From NCBI RefSeq assembly GCF_900142775.1, contig NZ_FRCC01000001.1, forward strand, positions 1 through 64,000: 64,000 nt of DNA, in the 5' to 3' direction. This document shows, piece after piece, positions 31,518 through 40,482 of this stretch; the first letter of the stretch is position 1; every line of letters begins with the position of its first letter. Origin of the DNA: Flavobacterium flevense (GTDB taxonomy: Bacteria; Bacteroidota; Bacteroidia; Flavobacteriales; Flavobacteriaceae). The translations under genes were made by a program, and so were the position numbers. Below the pieces are notes generated by a model. It searched no databases. It worked only from the letters and a program-made list of their open reading frames with translations, and was not told the origin of the DNA.

Positions 31518-34091
31518 CTATTGAATGGTAACTTTCAGCTTTTTTAAAGCTTTTGCATCCGAACTATTACCGTATAATATTTCGTAATCACCTGAGGTAA
31601 CAACGACTTTATTTTGTGCCGCATCAAAGAATTCAAAAGTAGAAGGCTTTAACGAAAGCGTCACTTGTTTTGACTTTCCAGATTCGACTTCCACACGTTT
31701 AAATTCTCTCATCGTTTTAAGTGGTCCATCAACATCATTTACTTTTCTAATATAAATCTGAACTACTTCTGCACCATTACGTTTACCCGTATTGGTTACC
31801 GGAATTGTAATAGCTACTGTTTCATTATTCTTAATTGTTGTTTTGCTTAGCTTGGCTTTACCAATAGTAAATTGAGTATAACTCAATCCAAAACCAAATG
31901 GATAAAGCGGATCAGACATAAATCGATACGTACGACCTTTCATAGAATAATCTTCAAAATCAGGTAATTGATTTATGTTTTTATAAAAAGTCACAGGAAG
32001 ACGACCTGATGGATTGTAATCTCCAAAAAGGACATTGGCTACAGCCGTACCACCCGATTGACCTGGATACCATGCTTGTACAATAGCTTCACAAGACTCT
32101 GTTTCTGGAACCAATCCCATAGCTGAACCTGAAAAATTCACAAATACAACCTTTTTTCCAGCTGCTTTCAAGGCCTGAAGCATACGGCGTTGAATGGATG
32201 GAAGCTCAATATCCGTTCGATCACCCCCTTTGAAACCTGGAATTGTTACACGCATTTCCTCACCTTCAAGAGAGGGAGCAATACCGCCAGCAAAAATTAC
32301 AATATCAGCATCTTTTACTTTAGCAATACTAGCCGATAAATCTACTGGTACTAAATATCCAAAGTCAAAATTCAATGCAGCATCGCCATTCCTCTGAGAA
32401 AATAAAATTTCAATAGTATATGATTTTCCAGCCTCGGCTTTTAAGGTATAAACATTAGTAGTATTGTTTGCAAAAATATTTTTTACGACTAATTCGTCAT
32501 TAATAGTTAAACTAGTTCTTCCATTAGTTTGAAACTGGAATGCTACATCACCTGATTTAGTAGGCTTAAATACTGTTTTATAACGTGCAGAAAAATTTTT
32601 AATATTAACACCCGCAGCGAAAGCAGTAGCTCCCAGGGTTGTTAAATGAAACGGTGAAGAAATTACTTCTGTTGCAACTGGTTCTCCTTCTGGTGTAATA
32701 GTATTCCAATACTGAGCAACAAATCCTTTTTTTCCATTCATACTAGATTCAGAAAAAAGACTATTTACAGCAACATCATTCGTGCGATCGCATCCCCATT
32801 CATAAATCAGTTGAGACTCCGGTAAAGTTTTACGCACCGCTTCTAACAAAGTAACCGTATGAGCAGGGAATCCATTGTAATTTCCCCATTGCATTATGGA
32901 GTCTTTTGCATTTGGCCCCATAACAGCAATTTTCAACTTTTTATTCAAAGGCAGGATATTATTTTTGTTTTGCAACAATACGATACTTTCTTCCGCCATA
33001 CGAAGTGCTAAAGCTTGGTGTTCTTTACTATTCACTACCGAATAAGGAATATCCCAAACTGGTTTATCATTCATTTCACCCAACTCAAAACGTGCTTTAA
33101 GTAATCTTAATAAAGAAACATCAATACGCTTTTCATCCACCAATCCTGTTTTAACTGCCTCCGGTAAATTTCGGAAATCACTGCCACATTCTAAATCAGT
33201 ACCGTTTAAAACAGCATTTGCAGCTGCATGGGTTGCGTCTGGTTGCGTAGCATGTGCATTGGTTTGATAAAAATCAGAAATAGCCCAACAATCTGATACT
33301 ACTAATCCATCGTAACCCCAATCATTACGAAGTATTTGTGTCAACAAACGATTACTTCCGCAACAAGGTTCTCCTTCAAAACTATTGTAAGCACACATAA
33401 CTTCTTTTACATTCGCTTTTTGTACTAAATCTTTAAAAGCGGGTAAATAAGTTTCCCATAAATCACGTGGTTTAATGTTTTCTGCATTAAAAGAATGTCT
33501 GTTCCATTCTGGACCTGAATGAACAGCAAAATGTTTTGCACAAGCATGCAACTTATCATATTCACCATCTTCAGGGCCTTGCAAAGCTTTTACTACAGCA
33601 ACTCCCATTCGACTAGTCAAAAAAGGATCTTCTCCATAGGTCTCTTGTCCGCGTCCCCAACGAGGATCTCGAAAAATATTTACGTTTGGTGTCCAGTAAG
33701 TCAAGCCTTGGTAACGCTTTAAACCTCCTTGTTCACTGAATTTATTCGATTTAGCTCTTGCTTCATCTGCCACAGCGGTAAAAGCATCAAATAGTAAAAC
33801 GTCATTAAATGATGCAGCCATACCAATAGCTTGCGGAAAAACAGTTGCTAATCCTGCACGTCCCACACCGTGTAAAGCTTCATTCCACCATTCATATGCT
33901 TTGATTCCTAACCTTGGAATAGCAGGAGAATTATTTTGCATTAATGCTGCTTTTTCTTCTAGTGTAACACGAGATAGTAAATCTTTTGCCCTAGCATCAG
34001 CACTTAATTTTGTGTTTTGATACGGATACGGTTGCCCCAATAAACTCGCAGTAAATAAAAAACTTACAAAGCAAAGGAATAGTTTTTTCAT
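31518..34091 (-). CDS. Secreted GH3 beta-glycosidase with PA14 domain, xylosidase type
   Basis: 857 aa with a signal peptide (about 1-19). The N-terminal TIM-barrel domain contains NIFRDPRWGRGQETYGEDP (about 137-155), KHFAVHSGPEWNRH (about 187-200) and the nucleophile Asp in GLVVSDCWAI (about 256-265); a Cys after SD is typical of xylosidase-like GH3. The alpha/beta-sandwich domain starts near 385 (KIAVMGPNA) and is interrupted by a PA14 domain (about 455-580). A fibronectin-III-like domain ends the protein. It probably releases xylose from xylo-oligosaccharides in the periplasm. An operator-like dyad lies just upstream. Confidence 0.93.
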   Translation of the reverse strand: MKKLFLCFVSFLFTASLLGQPYPYQNTKLSADARAKDLLSRVTLEEKAALMQNNSPAIPRLGIKAYEWWNEALHGVGRAGLATVFPQAIGMAASFNDVLLFDAFTAVADEARAKSNKFSEQGGLKRYQGLTYWTPNVNIFRDPRWGRGQETYGEDPFLTSRMGVAVVKALQGPEDGEYDKLHACAKHFAVHSGPEWNRHSFNAENIKPRDLWETYLPAFKDLVQKANVKEVMCAYNSFEGEPCCGSNRLLTQILRNDWGYDGLVVSDCWAISDFYQTNAHATQPDATHAAANAVLNGTDLECGSDFRNLPEAVKTGLVDEKRIDVSLLRLLKARFELGEMNDKPVWDIPYSVVNSKEHQALALRMAEESIVLLQNKNNILPLNKKLKIAVMGPNAKDSIMQWGNYNGFPAHTVTLLEAVRKTLPESQLIYEWGCDRTNDVAVNSLFSESSMNGKKGFVAQYWNTITPEGEPVATEVISSPFHLTTLGATAFAAGVNIKNFSARYKTVFKPTKSGDVAFQFQTNGRTSLTINDELVVKNIFANNTTNVYTLKAEAGKSYTIEILFSQRNGDAALNFDFGYLVPVDLSASIAKVKDADIVIFAGGIAPSLEGEEMRVTIPGFKGGDRTDIELPSIQRRMLQALKAAGKKVVFVNFSGSAMGLVPETESCEAIVQAWYPGQSGGTAVANVLFGDYNPSGRLPVTFYKNINQLPDFEDYSMKGRTYRFMSDPLYPFGFGLSYTQFTIGKAKLSKTTIKNNETVAITIPVTNTGKRNGAEVVQIYIRKVNDVDGPLKTMREFKRVEVESGKSKQVTLSLKPSTFEFFDAAQNKVVVTSGDYEILYGNSSDAKALKKLKVTIQ

Positions 34092-34491
34092 ATATATTTA
34101 TTTCAATTATTGCTGTTTTAAAGAAATAAACAAAAATATACAAAAAACACAACCGATTGTGTTGTTTTTTATATTATCTAAAAAATAAATAAAATTTTAA
34201 TTCCGATAATGAAATTAAAAATGGAATTTTTAAAATTCCGCTTAAAAAAGCAATTTGACTCAACTCATTATATAACAGCATCTTATTAAAAATTAGTAAT
34301 ACCTCTTTAGATAAATTTAATTATTCTACGACTAAATCATTCTTGAAAGGAGAGGACAAATATTTTACTAAAAAAAACAAAAAAATAGTACAGAAATTAC
34401 ATCTAAATTTTGTACCTTAATCGTTCTAAATAAAAATACCACATACGCATACGATTTAACTGAAATCTTTAACCCATTAAATCAATATCTT
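34092..34491. other. Divergent intergenic region between GH3 and tonB genes
   Basis: 400 AT-rich bases. The GH3 side holds a -7 box (CAAAAATA at 34131-34138, TATTTTTG on the minus strand) and the AACACAA dyad (34146-34163). The tonB side shows only TACCTTAA near 34413. No ORF or RNA gene was recognised. Confidence 0.6.
34146..34163. promoter_or_regulatory. Operator-like dyad upstream of the GH3 gene
   Basis: AACACAA-CCGA-TTGTGTT is a perfect 7-bp dyad with a central CG, the style of LacI-family operators. It ends 8 bases from the GH3 -7 box (34131-34138), so it would cover the -33 region. No LacI-type gene is in the window. Confidence 0.5.
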
Positions 34492-35337
34492 ATGTCACAA
34501 CACAGCCTTTATGAAAGTAACTGGATTAATCTGGTTTTCGAAAACAGAAACAAAGAGTACGGTGCCTTTCAACTGCGTCAGGAAACCACCAGAACTTCTT
34601 TTAACGCTCTTTTTATTGGTATTTTAGTATGTTCCTCACTAATTATTTTACCCAATTTACTGCTTCACCCAAAAGAAATTACCGTTCCCACAAAAGAGGA
34701 CTGGACAGAAACCATTGTTCAGCTTCAAGACATTTATCAGGCTGAACCGCAAGCTCCTGCTGCTCCTGCACTTCCTGAAATCGAGAGACAAACTCCTACT
34801 GAAGCAATCGAAACCAAACAACTAATTGATCCGATAGTGGTAAGTGCTTCACAAGCGACGCCCGATATTGAATTTACCAAGGAAAAAACCAATCCTGTGG
34901 ACACCACCAAAGACGGAATGGGTGCTCCGGGACTCAGCACCGGAACAGGCGAAGGTGTACTGAATGGAAGCAGTGATGGAACAGGCATAGGAACCGGAAC
35001 TTCCAATACTAATGGTAACGAACTGGTTATTAACGAAGTCTTAGATAAAAAACCATTATTTCCGGGAGGAATAGAAAAATTCTACCGCTATGTGGGAAAC
35101 AATTTCAGAAGCCCAATGCTGGACGAAAGTAAAAACGTACGCATTTTTGTTTCTTTTGTGGTAGAAAAAGACGGTAGCATGAGCAACATAAAAGTAATTA
35201 ACAAACCGGGTCAGGCACTAGAAAAAGAAGCGATCCGTGTATTGCAATCTATAAAAACCAAATGGTCTCCGGGGATATTGAATTCAAAACCAGTGAGAAC
35301 GGCTTATAATTTACCTATTGTTGTACAAATTAATTAA
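34492..35337 (+). CDS. TonB-like energy transducer
   Basis: 281 aa. The start ESNWINLVFENRNKEYGAFQLR (8-29) is typical of flavobacterial TonB proteins. One membrane segment follows (about 38-60), then a Pro/Ala-rich and Gly/Ser/Thr-rich periplasmic spacer (about 80-175). The C-terminal TonB domain (about 190-281) shows IFVSFVVEKDGSMSNIKVINKPG and ALEKEAIRVLQSI. It transmits proton-motive force from ExbB/ExbD to outer-membrane receptors. No exbB/exbD is adjacent. A terminator follows directly. Confidence 0.9.
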   Translation: MSQHSLYESNWINLVFENRNKEYGAFQLRQETTRTSFNALFIGILVCSSLIILPNLLLHPKEITVPTKEDWTETIVQLQDIYQAEPQAPAAPALPEIERQTPTEAIETKQLIDPIVVSASQATPDIEFTKEKTNPVDTTKDGMGAPGLSTGTGEGVLNGSSDGTGIGTGTSNTNGNELVINEVLDKKPLFPGGIEKFYRYVGNNFRSPMLDESKNVRIFVSFVVEKDGSMSNIKVINKPGQALEKEAIRVLQSIKTKWSPGILNSKPVRTAYNLPIVVQIN

Positions 35338-35359
35338 AAGCAACTTATATAAAAACTCA

Positions 35360-35388
35360 AAGCAGCTCCAAAGGCTGCTTTTTTTTTT
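35360..35388 (+). terminator. Terminator after tonB
   Basis: AAGCAGC (35360-35366) pairs with GCTGCTT (35374-35380) and is followed by a run of T to 35388, a canonical intrinsic terminator. Confidence 0.9.
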
Positions 35389-35511
35389 GGAGCTAACTTT
35401 TCAATTTGCCACAGATTAAAAACCTTTGAACTGTCATTTTTATAACAAATCCTGTTGAAAGCTTCGACAATTAAAACACTGCATTTTAAATCAAGTTTCC
35501 GTATCTTTGTA

Positions 35512-35519
35512 GCCTTAAA
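35512..35519 (+). promoter_or_regulatory. -7 promoter box for lipA
   Basis: TATCTTTG is an exact TAnnTTTG match that ends eight bases before the lipA ATG at 35528. The leader would therefore be very short or absent. No clear TTG is present at the -33 position. Confidence 0.6.
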
Positions 35520-35527
35520 ATTGATTT

Positions 35528-36412
35528 ATGGAAACTGTTTTAGATACTACTACACCGGTTGCTACTCCAGCCACAGCTAAACCAAAATGGTTAAAAGTAA
35601 AACTACCAATCGGGAAAAAATATACAGAACTTCGCGGCTTAGTTGATAAATATAGCCTAAACACCATTTGTACCTCAGGAAGCTGTCCTAATATGGGCGA
35701 ATGCTGGGGCGAAGGTACGGCCACTTTTATGATTCTGGGAAACACCTGTACCCGTTCTTGCGGTTTTTGTGGTGTAAAAACGGGGCGTCCGGAAACGGTA
35801 GACTGGGATGAACCTGAAAAAGTAGCACGTTCCATCAAAATCATGAATATCAAGCATGCTGTAATTACCAGTGTGGACAGAGATGATTTGAAAGATGGTG
35901 GTTCCATTATTTGGATAGAAACTGTAAAAGCCATCCGCAGAATGAACCCAACTACGACTCTTGAAACTTTAATTCCCGATTTTCAGGGAATTGAAAGAAA
36001 CATAGACCGTATTGTTGCTGCTAATCCGGAAGTGGTTTCGCATAATATGGAAACCGTTCGCCGATTGACCCGTGAAGTACGTATTCAGGCCAAATATGAC
36101 CGTAGTCTGGAAGTTTTGCGTTACTTAAAAGAAAAAGGAATCAACAGAACCAAATCCGGGATTATGTTAGGTCTTGGTGAACAGGAAGAAGAAGTTTTCC
36201 AGACCATGAGGGATCTTCGCGCTGCTAATGTTGATGTAGTTACTATTGGCCAATATTTACAACCCAGTAAAAAACATTTGCCCGTTAAGGAATTTATCAC
36301 ACCTGAACAATTTGCTAAATACGAGCAATTTGGATTGGAATTAGGTTTCCGTCATGTTGAAAGTGGTCCCTTAGTTCGTTCCTCTTATAAAGCACAAAAA
36401 CACATATTATAA
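35528..36412 (+). CDS. lipA: Lipoyl synthase LipA
   Basis: 294 aa, a radical-SAM enzyme. The auxiliary cluster motif [12 protein letters not shown] is near residues 50-61, the radical-SAM CxxxCxxC is CTRSCGFC (about 75-82), and the C-terminal SSYKA near 286 supplies the serine ligand. It inserts two sulfur atoms into octanoyl groups on E2 and H proteins. lipB is not adjacent. It is followed by an inverted repeat and gap. Confidence 0.97.
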   Translation: METVLDTTTPVATPATAKPKWLKVKLPIGKKYTELRGLVDKYSLNTICTSGSCPNMGECWGEGTATFMILGNTCTRSCGFCGVKTGRPETVDWDEPEKVARSIKIMNIKHAVITSVDRDDLKDGGSIIWIETVKAIRRMNPTTTLETLIPDFQGIERNIDRIVAANPEVVSHNMETVRRLTREVRIQAKYDRSLEVLRYLKEKGINRTKSGIMLGLGEQEEEVFQTMRDLRAANVDVVTIGQYLQPSKKHLPVKEFITPEQFAKYEQFGLELGFRHVESGPLVRSSYKAQKHIL

Positions 36413-36419
36413 TAAAATC

Positions 36420-36475
36420 TATTTGGTTATTCGGTTATTTGGATAGCGATTAACCAATAAACGAATAACCAAATA
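36420..36475. repeat. Inverted repeat between lipA and gap
   Basis: The left arm (36420-36442, starting TATTTGGTTATTCG) and the right arm (36453-36475) pair at about 20 of 23 positions around a 10-base loop. It could terminate lipA transcripts on the plus strand, but has no T-run; it ends 11 bases before the TTG start of gap. Confidence 0.65.
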
Positions 36476-36485
36476 AACAACATAA

Positions 36486-37481
36486 TTGAAAACAAGAATT
36501 GCCATCAATGGCTTTGGTCGAATTGGCCGAAACCTTTTCCGTCTGCTTTTAAACCATCCTGAAATAGAAGTTGTCGCAATAAATGATATTGCCGATACTA
36601 AGACTATGGCACATTTAATCAAATACGACAGCATACACGGTGTTTTGCCCCAAACGGTAATTGCCGATGAAAAAGGATTTAGCATTGATGGAATACATTA
36701 TTTATTTTTCCACGAAAAAAGTATTTCTAATCTTAATTGGAAAGATTTAGATATTGATTTTGTGATTGAATCCACAGGAAAATACAAAACCCACGAAGAT
36801 TTAAATCAGCATATTATTGCAGGAGCCAAAAAAGTAATTCTTTCCGCTCCTTCGGAAGTAGACACTATTAAAACAGTGGTTTTAGGCGTTAACGAACATA
36901 TCCTGGACGGAACCGAAAAAATCATCTCTAATGCGAGTTGTACCACTAACAATGCCGCGCCGATGATTAAAATAATTGATCAGCTTTGCGGAATTGAGCA
37001 AGCGTACATCACTACTATTCACTCTTTTACCACTGATCAGAGCTTACACGACCAGCCACACAAGGATTTAAGAAGAGCCAGAGGTGCCAGCCAGTCTATT
37101 GTTCCAACAACTACAGGGGCAGCTAAGGCATTAACAAAAATTTTTCCTATCTTAGAGGGCAAAATTGGAGGATGTGGTATTCGTGTTCCTGTTCCTGATG
37201 GCTCGCTAACTGACATTACTTTTAATGTAAAGACAGCGGTTTCCATTGCAGAAATCAATGAAGCTTTTAAATTAGCTTCGGAAAATGAACTTAAAGGAAT
37301 ACTGGATTACACCGAAGACCCAATCGTATCAGTAGATATTATAGGAAATAGAAACTCCTGCTTATTTGACGCTCAGCTAACTTCTGTTATTGACAAAATG
37401 GTAAAAGTAGTAGGCTGGTATGATAACGAAATAGGATATTCGTCCCGTTTGATTGATTTAATACTTTTGACCAAACCCTAA
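36486..37481 (+). CDS. gap: Glyceraldehyde-3-phosphate dehydrogenase, type I
   Basis: 331 aa from a TTG at 36486, which gives the expected MKTRIAINGFGRIGRN opening; no ATG fits. The NAD-binding loop is GFGRIGR (9-15) and Asp in AINDIAD (about 33-39) suggests NAD preference. The catalytic Cys is in NASCTTNNAAP, where the usual second Cys is Asn, and the catalytic His is in TTIHSFTTDQ. The conserved end WYDNEIGYSSRLIDL is present. It catalyses the oxidative step of glycolysis or its reverse. The start follows the inverted repeat closely, and a hybrid histidine kinase starts eight bases after the stop. Confidence 0.96.
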   Translation: MKTRIAINGFGRIGRNLFRLLLNHPEIEVVAINDIADTKTMAHLIKYDSIHGVLPQTVIADEKGFSIDGIHYLFFHEKSISNLNWKDLDIDFVIESTGKYKTHEDLNQHIIAGAKKVILSAPSEVDTIKTVVLGVNEHILDGTEKIISNASCTTNNAAPMIKIIDQLCGIEQAYITTIHSFTTDQSLHDQPHKDLRRARGASQSIVPTTTGAAKALTKIFPILEGKIGGCGIRVPVPDGSLTDITFNVKTAVSIAEINEAFKLASENELKGILDYTEDPIVSVDIIGNRNSCLFDAQLTSVIDKMVKVVGWYDNEIGYSSRLIDLILLTKP

Positions 37482-37489
37482 TTGACTAA

Positions 37490-39673
37490 ATGAAATTGAA
37501 AATCAAATTCTACCTGATTTTATTTATTTTATTTAATTTGTCTCTGTATTCTCAAAAAGAAGTAACAGACAGCATTAGCTATTACAACACTCAGGCAAAT
37601 GCGAATATCAAAGCTAACAATTACAAAGAGGTTTTCCTGTACACTCAGAAAGCGATCAATTATGCTGAGGAACATTCGAAAATAAAAGAGCAGGCAGCCC
37701 AGACAGCTAAATTGGGCCGATTGTATTACAGTCTGAAAAAATATGATGATGCTGTCGAAAAACTAACCGAAAGCATCAACTTATTTAAATCTTTAAGTCC
37801 GTCAGCCGAATATGCTAAAGCCTACTATTTTCTGGGATTAGCTTACATTCAAAAAAATAATTTTAGTGCTGCAGAAATTTGCATTAGCAAGACAAGTGCC
37901 ATTTCTAAAGCAATTGAGCTCAATGACAACAACGAATCAATCCTGCTGCAAAAAGCTATTATTTACAAGGCTAATCAAAAATATGATAAAGCGGCAAGTA
38001 TTTTAAACAGTATCATTTCCAAACCTGACAAACCAGGAATTTTAGATACAAAAGCGGAGGCTTTATACCAAATGGGTTTGATTGAAGAACACAACAATCG
38101 AAATAATTTAGCCTTAAACTATTTCAACAAAGCCTTGAATTTAAATGCTAAAAACGAAAACTTAGATCAAAAATCGAATATTTTACTCGCTATTAGTACC
38201 GCTTACGAAAAAATGCTGGATAAAAGCAATGCGTATGCTTATCTAAAACTACATCTGAATTTAAAGGAAAGTATTGCTATAGCGAATAATGAAAAACTTG
38301 GCATAAATGACTATGAAGCCTTCAAAGAAAAACAAAGAGAGCAAAATCTGATTCGTTTAAACAAACAGAAACAGGAAGAAGAAAAAACTAAAAATTTCTC
38401 AAGACTCATTAATTATCTATCCATTGCGTTGATAGTGATTTTATCATTATTAAGTTTCTCCCTTTACAGAAACAATATCATTCGAAAAAAGTCAAACCTG
38501 CTGTTAACCGAAAAGAATAATGAGCTTGTAAAAGCGAAAGAAAAAGCAGAAAAAGCTTCTAATGCCCGGGCTGATTTTCTATCTATTGTAAGTCATGAAT
38601 TAAGAACACCCTTAAACGCCATCAACGGAATTACGCATTTATTACTGGAAGAAAATCCTAAAAAAACGCAATTGCATTACCTTAGTTCCTTACAATATTC
38701 CGGAAACTATCTAACTGCTTTTATCAATGATATTTTAGAAATTAATAAAATTGATTCTAACAAAATAGAATTAGAACATATTGATTTTGACATCAAACAA
38801 TTACTGGAGGATCTTCAAAATTCCTTACTGGAATTAGCCACAAAAAATAAAAATGCTTTTGTATTTGACATTGACCCCAATATTCCAAATAATTTAATTG
38901 GCGATCCTATTAAATTATCTCAGATATTCATGAATTTAATCAATAATGCATTAAAATTTACCAAAAACGGAAAAGTAACCCTTACAGCAAAACTACAGTC
39001 CATTCAGGATGAAAAAGCAGTATTATACTTTGAAATAACGGATACCGGAATAGGAATTCCGGAAGAAAAACTTAAAACTGTTTTTGAGAGTTTTTCTCAG
39101 GGTTCCACAGAAATCAACAGAAAATATGGCGGAACCGGTTTAGGACTCACTATTGTAAAAAAACTTTTAAAAGTGCTGGGTAGCGATATTCATTTAAAAA
39201 GCACACTGGGCGAAGGTTCCGTGTTTTCGTTCGAATTAGCCTTAGCTGTCAACAATAATCAAACTCCTGTAGAACCAAAACAACAAATTCCATTTGATAT
39301 TTCGATAATAAAAGGCAAAAAGATTTTAGTGGTTGAAGACAACAAAATCAACCAAATGATTACTAAAAGAATGCTTGAAAACAAAGAAATCATTTGTGAA
39401 CTCATTGACAATGGTGAAGATGCAATAGAAGCGGTCAAAAACCATAACTATGATTTAGTCCTTATGGACGTGCATTTACCGGGAATTAATGGAACGATTG
39501 CTACACAGGAAATCAGAAAGTTCAACAGCATAACGCCTATCATTGCCATGACTGCTATTTCATTGAATGAAAACAGAGCCATGCTTCTTTCCTACGGAAT
39601 GAATGATGTCATCACCAAGCCTTTTATTCCGGATGATTTTTACATACTGCTTTGCAGATACCTCGCAGATTAA
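37490..39673 (+). CDS. TPR hybrid sensor histidine kinase/response regulator
   Basis: 727 aa. A signal peptide (1-21) and periplasmic tetratricopeptide repeats (about 25-270) lead to a membrane segment (about 304-324) and a coiled linker. HisKA follows with the phospho-acceptor His in SIVSHELRTPLN (about 363-374), then HATPase (NNALKFTKNG, DTGIGIP, YGGTGLGL) and a receiver (about 603-720) with VVEDNKIN, the phospho-acceptor Asp in LVLMDVHLPG and Lys in ITKPF. The TPR region may sense a protein or peptide. It starts 8 bases after gap, so they are probably co-transcribed, an unusual pairing. Confidence 0.93.
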   Translation: MKLKIKFYLILFILFNLSLYSQKEVTDSISYYNTQANANIKANNYKEVFLYTQKAINYAEEHSKIKEQAAQTAKLGRLYYSLKKYDDAVEKLTESINLFKSLSPSAEYAKAYYFLGLAYIQKNNFSAAEICISKTSAISKAIELNDNNESILLQKAIIYKANQKYDKAASILNSIISKPDKPGILDTKAEALYQMGLIEEHNNRNNLALNYFNKALNLNAKNENLDQKSNILLAISTAYEKMLDKSNAYAYLKLHLNLKESIAIANNEKLGINDYEAFKEKQREQNLIRLNKQKQEEEKTKNFSRLINYLSIALIVILSLLSFSLYRNNIIRKKSNLLLTEKNNELVKAKEKAEKASNARADFLSIVSHELRTPLNAINGITHLLLEENPKKTQLHYLSSLQYSGNYLTAFINDILEINKIDSNKIELEHIDFDIKQLLEDLQNSLLELATKNKNAFVFDIDPNIPNNLIGDPIKLSQIFMNLINNALKFTKNGKVTLTAKLQSIQDEKAVLYFEITDTGIGIPEEKLKTVFESFSQGSTEINRKYGGTGLGLTIVKKLLKVLGSDIHLKSTLGEGSVFSFELALAVNNNQTPVEPKQQIPFDISIIKGKKILVVEDNKINQMITKRMLENKEIICELIDNGEDAIEAVKNHNYDLVLMDVHLPGINGTIATQEIRKFNSITPIIAMTAISLNENRAMLLSYGMNDVITKPFIPDDFYILLCRYLAD

Positions 39674-40482
39674 TAATTCAGGATAAGCTCTTTAATGAGT
39701 TTTCGAACTTTAGGTTCGGCTTTTCGTGCGGCTTCTAAAACCTCATCATGAGAAATCGTATCAATACTTTCCTCATTTCCCATATCTGTAATTACAGAAA
39801 CGCCAAAGGTTTCAACCTCCATGTGACGCGCTACAATAACCTCGGGAACAGTGGACATTCCCACACAGTCAGCACCCAGAATTTTGACCATTTTATATTC
39901 GGCCAGAGTCTCAAATGTGGGTCCTTGTAATCCCAGATAGATGCCGTCTTTGACTTCAATATTGTTTTTTTGTGCCAAATCTTTAGCCACAGCAATCATT
40001 TTTTTCGAATAAGGCTCACTCATATTGACGAACCTTGGTCCAAAACGTTCATCATTCTTTCCTCGCAAAGGATGTTCCGGAACCATATTAATATGATCGG
40101 TGATAAAAACAATATCACCTACTTTATAGTTAGGATTAACTCCGCCAGAAGCATTCGAAACAACCAGTTTTTGAACTCCTAAATATTTCATTACCCGCAC
40201 CGGAAAAGTAACTTCCTGCATAGAATAACCTTCATAATAATGAAAACGTCCCTGCATAGCCACCACTTTTTTGGTTCCGATGGTTCCAAAAACTAGAGCT
40301 CCTTTATGCCCTTCGACAGTAGAAACAGGAAAATTAGGAATTTCGGTATAGGGCAAAGTGAATTCTATTTGAATATCTGCTGTAAAACTCCCTAATCCTG
40401 AACCCAGAATCACTCCATATTCCGGAGTAAAATGGGTTTTCTCTTTTATAAAACTAACTGTTTCCTGTACTAGCTCCCACAT
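39670..40482 (-). CDS. Purine nucleoside phosphorylase, trimeric class
   Basis: 270 aa. Phosphate-binding GSGLG (27-31), VEGHKG (56-61), HYYEGY (81-86), SNASGGVN (109-116) and MSTVPEVIVA (209-218) mark the family. It splits purine nucleosides with phosphate for salvage. In the base-recognition loop, where mammalian enzymes have Asn243 (ITN), this protein has Asp233 (VITDMG). Its last four bases overlap the histidine-kinase stop, and its start overlaps the end of lpxK by 29 bases, so it is translationally linked to lpxK. Confidence 0.94.
   Translation of the reverse strand: MWELVQETVSFIKEKTHFTPEYGVILGSGLGSFTADIQIEFTLPYTEIPNFPVSTVEGHKGALVFGTIGTKKVVAMQGRFHYYEGYSMQEVTFPVRVMKYLGVQKLVVSNASGGVNPNYKVGDIVFITDHINMVPEHPLRGKNDERFGPRFVNMSEPYSKKMIAVAKDLAQKNNIEVKDGIYLGLQGPTFETLAEYKMVKILGADCVGMSTVPEVIVARHMEVETFGVSVITDMGNEESIDTISHDEVLEAARKAEPKVRKLIKELILNY

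Noticed and set aside
35515-35934. Open frame of 139 codons opposite lipA
   Set aside because: Antisense to lipA and made of the complementary codons; no independent signal.
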